Shown here: piece by piece, positions 4,697 through 6,504 of the stretch
How the letters are laid out: each line of letters starts with the position of its first letter
How positions within the stretch are numbered: the stretch's first letter is position 1
From: 2-01-FULL-49-22 sp964639445
Lineage (GTDB): Bacteria; Patescibacteriota; Saccharimonadia; Saccharimonadales; UBA10212
Assembly (NCBI GenBank): GCA_964639445.1
Contig: CAZXDA010000038.1
Location: 1 to 6,504, forward strand
DNA: 6,504 bases
Direction: 5' to 3'
Program-made: the position numbers and the translations under genes
The notes under the pieces: generated by a model
Seen by the model: only the letters and a program-made list of their open reading frames with translations
What the model was told of the DNA's origin: nothing
Database searches by the model: none

Positions 4697-6071
4697 GATC
4701 CTCGGCCACCTAAAAAATACAAAAGATCAATTGGCTCGTATTACCCAAGCAATGTACAAGCAGAACTTGGAGTTGGCTGAGCGCAATAAAACACTGACTC
4801 TTTTGCGGCATATTGATGAAGTGGTGCTGGCGGCCGCTACCGACATAGCTATAGTTACGCAGACAATCGCCGATTTGCTGATACGTGAATCTGATTTTAA
4901 TCTGGCGGCAATTTATGTGATTGATAAAGACAAGTTGCATCTGGAGCTGAAGGGTTTGGCGGCTCAGAACTCCGGCCAACCGGCTTTAGACAAACTCAGA
5001 AAAAATTTAAATGTTCTTTCGCTTCACCCTCAAGCCGACAAAATTCAAGAAGAGCTACAGACTACTCTCGGCGTAAAAAACACCTTTGCTTGTCCTCTTA
5101 GAGCCAGCGACAAGCTGATTGGCTACTTAATTTTGGGCACAGCAGTTAGTAGAACTGATACATCGGCATATATCCGCAATTTAGTAGAACGACTGACCAG
5201 CACCGTCAGCATTGCTGTTGAGAACGGACTGTTGTACAAGGAATTGCAAGAAGCTTCAGCCCGTCTGCGGCAGCAAAACATCAGGCTTCAGGAGTTGGAT
5301 AAGAGCAAAGATGAATTTATAAGCATGGCCAGCCATCAACTGCGCACGCCGCTCACGACCATCAAAGGCTACTTGGACATGGTGCTCCAAGGAGATGTTG
5401 GGCCAATTACTAAAAACGAGCGAGTCTATATTAGGAAGGCCTTTGATGGCGCCCAAAAGATGGTCTATCTGATAGGCGATCTGCTCAACGTTTCCCGGCT
5501 GCAGAGCGGCAAGTTTGTTATCGAAAATGCACCAACTAATCTGGCAAAATTAATTGAGGGCGAGGCTTCGCAACTCGAAGAGGAAATAGATAATAAGAAG
5601 TTAAAGTTTAGCTACCATAAGCCCGATGAATTCCCAGTGCTGAATCTGGATGCAACCAAAATTCGCCAAGTAGTGATGAACTTTTTGGATAATGCTATTC
5701 ATTACACACCGGCCAGCGGCAGCATTACTGTAGACTTACACGCTACTGATAAAGAAATTACCTTTACTGTAACTGATACAGGCATAGGCGTGCCGGCTCA
5801 TTTGCAGCATCAGCTGTTTACTAAGTTTTACCGAGCAGACAATGCCCGCAAAGTGCGGCCGGATGGCACGGGTTTGGGTTTGTTTATGGCTAAGAAGGTG
5901 GTGGCTGCTCAAGGCGGGGCCATCATTTTCAAGAGTACGGAAGGCAAGGGGAGCGCCTTCGGCTTTAGTTTTCCGAGAGCAGCTTTGGAGATAAAACCAC
6001 CCAAGGGACCTCCAGCTGACAAGAAGGCGGCAATTGTCGACAAAAAGCCGGTAGCACTGGCAAAAAGCTAG
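4689..6071 (+). CDS. Soluble GAF-domain sensor histidine kinase
   Basis: A 460-residue two-component kinase from the ATG at 4689. An in-frame TTG at 4683 would add two residues, but the weak AAGAG (4674-4678) is better spaced for the ATG. Order of parts: a short helical start; a GAF-like sensing domain at about 40-185; a coiled linker at about 183-208; the HisKA dimerisation domain with the phosphorylated H216 in EFISMASHQLRTPL; and the HATPase domain with N-box N331/N335 in NFLDNAIHYTP, G1 at D363-G367 (DTGIG), F-box LFTKFYRAD near 376-384 and G2 GTGLGL at 393-398. All catalytic motifs are intact. The last 30 residues are a Lys-Pro-Ala tail. There is no membrane segment, so the upstream multi-pass protein probably provides membrane input. 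The receiver at 1010-1381 is a possible target. Confidence 0.95.
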   Translation: MAKILGHLKNTKDQLARITQAMYKQNLELAERNKTLTLLRHIDEVVLAAATDIAIVTQTIADLLIRESDFNLAAIYVIDKDKLHLELKGLAAQNSGQPALDKLRKNLNVLSLHPQADKIQEELQTTLGVKNTFACPLRASDKLIGYLILGTAVSRTDTSAYIRNLVERLTSTVSIAVENGLLYKELQEASARLRQQNIRLQELDKSKDEFISMASHQLRTPLTTIKGYLDMVLQGDVGPITKNERVYIRKAFDGAQKMVYLIGDLLNVSRLQSGKFVIENAPTNLAKLIEGEASQLEEEIDNKKLKFSYHKPDEFPVLNLDATKIRQVVMNFLDNAIHYTPASGSITVDLHATDKEITFTVTDTGIGVPAHLQHQLFTKFYRADNARKVRPDGTGLGLFMAKKVVAAQGGAIIFKSTEGKGSAFGFSFPRAALEIKPPKGPPADKKAAIVDKKPVALAKS

Positions 6072-6073
6072 CG

Positions 6074-6079
6074 TATAAT
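6074..6079 (+). promoter_or_regulatory. Consensus -10 box (TATAAT) after the kinase gene
   Basis: A perfect TATAAT begins 3 nt after the kinase stop. The best -35 at 17 bp is GTAGCA (6051-6056, 3 of 6), inside the end of the kinase gene. Transcription would begin near 6086 and run into the GC-rich structured region. Confidence 0.5.
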
Positions 6080-6119
6080 GATGTTTGTCAGAGGCGATCT
6101 GTTGTTCGGGTCGCCGTTG

Positions 6120-6224
6120 ATGATGTTTGAAAACGAGAGAATTTGCGCTCAGCCGCGGTGGTGGTGGAGCGCTGAAAAGCGTCGTTTCTGGGTCGACCAC
6201 ACCACCACAACCTGCCGGTGGTGA
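6120..6224 (+). CDS. Possible 34-residue Trp- and Arg-rich mini-ORF
   Basis: ATG at 6120 opens a 34-codon frame ending in TGA at 6222-6224, with five Trp codons, three of them consecutive (RWWWS at 6156-6170). An in-frame ATG at 6078 would give 48 residues but lies inside the -10 box. No Shine-Dalgarno is visible. It could be a leader peptide; it could also be chance in repetitive GGT sequence. Confidence 0.2.
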   Translation: MMFENERICAQPRWWWSAEKRRFWVDHTTTTCRW

Positions 6225-6278
6225 AAAGCAGCCTAAGCCCCTTGCCCGGGCTGCTCCTGCCCGACCTCAGAAACGGCG

Positions 6279-6312
6279 GGTCCGTGAGTGGAGTGAGGAC
6301 TCCTCACGGACC
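6279..6312 (+). repeat. 10-bp inverted repeat with nested hairpin
   Basis: GGTCCGTGAG (6279-6288) is repeated in inverse at 6303-6312. Inside it GAGT (6291-6294) can pair with ACTC (6299-6302). It directly precedes the terminator stem and stacks head to tail with it. Confidence 0.7.
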
Positions 6313-6357
6313 GGCCGAGGGCCGGTTTGCGGCAAGCCCGGCCCTCGGCCAATTTTT
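6313..6357 (+). terminator. Strong intrinsic terminator
   Basis: GGCCGAGGGCCGG (6313-6325) pairs perfectly with CCGGCCCTCGGCC (6338-6350), followed by AATTTTT (6351-6357). This is a classic plus-strand rho-independent terminator, well placed to end transcription from the TATAAT at 6074. Confidence 0.8.
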
Positions 6358-6387
6358 GCTACCTTCGTGGCCGTCTAGGCCGCGATC

Positions 6388-6441
6388 GCCGGAGCCGCAG
6401 AAATAAGGGAGTGTGTGCCCTCCTCCCTCTGCGGCTCCGGC
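6388..6441. repeat. 13-bp inverted repeat with inner stem
   Basis: GCCGGAGCCGCAG (6388-6400) is matched exactly in inverse at 6429-6441. AGGGAG (6406-6411) can pair with CTCCCT (6423-6428) inside it, giving a long stem with a one-sided 5-nt bulge. No T-run follows, so it is not a clear terminator. Confidence 0.65.
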
Positions 6442-6452
6442 TCCGGGTTCGG

Positions 6453-6479
6453 TTCGCTGCTGAGCGCCGCAGCAGCGAA
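6453..6479. repeat. 10-bp inverted repeat upstream of a Shine-Dalgarno-like tract
   Basis: TTCGCTGCTG (6453-6462) pairs exactly with CAGCAGCGAA (6470-6479) across a 7-nt loop. It is followed at once by GGTGGAGGAGGTCTG (6480-6494), which looks like a ribosome site for a gene starting beyond the window. Confidence 0.6.
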
Positions 6480-6504
6480 GGTGGAGGAGGTCTGTAGCGC
6501 CTGG

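Larger units (their letters stand above)
6086..6357 (+). ncRNA. GC-rich structured transcript or leader region, unassigned
   Basis: No conserved gene is recognisable here. The stretch starts after a TATAAT box and ends at an intrinsic terminator, so a discrete RNA of about 270 nt is plausible. Stems seen by eye: GGCGA/TCGCC (6093-6097 with 6111-6115); CGCT-GAAA-AGCG with a GNRA tetraloop (6170-6181); GTGGTGGT (6158-6165) with ACCACCAC (6201-6208), which competes with CACCAC (6203-6208) pairing GTGGTG (6218-6223); AGCAGCC/GGCTGCT (6227-6233 with 6249-6255); and a 10-bp stem at 6279-6312. I see no RNase P, tmRNA or tRNA signature. It could be a small RNA, an attenuating leader for a gene past the window, or a coding island. 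Confidence 0.35.

Noticed and set aside
6127..6378. 83-residue TTG-started frame through the GC-rich region, and the overlapping GTG frame 6218-6406
   Set aside because: Pro/Gly/Arg-rich low-complexity products with no ribosome site, running through the 10-bp hairpin and the T-tailed terminator. Not excluded, but not supportable as genes.
6086..6504. RNase P RNA, tmRNA or tRNA in the GC-rich end region
   Set aside because: No conserved RNase P core, no tRNA-like ends or CCA terminus, and no T-loop sequence could be found by eye.
1..6504. CRISPR array, insertion sequence or transposase
   Set aside because: No regularly spaced direct repeats, no transposase-like frame and no flanking target duplication were seen.

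Overview
The window looks like compact bacterial chromosome, most likely from the Candidate Phyla Radiation (Patescibacteria); a Saccharibacteria-like genome is my best guess. This is inference. It rests on small tightly packed genes, a divergent MurD, a stand-alone receiver protein with a K-A-E-M-T-P ending, a short pyruvoyl-type arginine decarboxylase, and several start codons lying 6-7 nt after a -10 box. The standard genetic code fits: one gene ends in TGA just before a hairpin, and no conserved gene needs TGA read through.

Layout. Positions 1-1381 (minus strand) hold a CheY-like response regulator followed 4 nt later by murD, whose C-terminal part lies outside the window. Divergently, 1440-1913 (plus) encodes a pyruvoyl-dependent arginine decarboxylase. 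Positions 1917-2609 form a GC-richer cassette: a promoter, a strong Shine-Dalgarno site, an unrecognised 179-residue membrane protein and a perfect 16-bp inverted repeat. Facing it, 2609-3499 (minus) encodes a DUF2156 / lysyl-phosphatidylglycerol-synthase-C-like GNAT-fold protein. From 3556 (plus) there is a signalling cluster: a roughly 8-helix membrane protein resembling the membrane sensor domains of GGDEF proteins, a 90-residue unknown protein overlapping it by 1 nt, and a soluble GAF-histidine kinase ending at 6071. Positions 6074-6504 are GC-rich, begin with a perfect TATAAT, hold a Trp-rich mini-ORF, alternative stems and at least one intrinsic terminator, and have no gene I can assign firmly.

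How the parts may work together. The kinase has no membrane segments and the protein two genes upstream is nearly all membrane, so I read the cluster as a split sensor: membrane receptor, small linker, GAF kinase. The receiver-only protein at 1010-1381 is a candidate phosphoryl acceptor, and its coupling to murD suggests co-expression with cell-wall synthesis. Genes at the start of transcription units mostly have a -10 box almost touching the start codon (leaderless style). The internal 90-residue gene and the GC-rich membrane gene instead carry strong Shine-Dalgarno sites, so two modes of translation initiation may coexist here.
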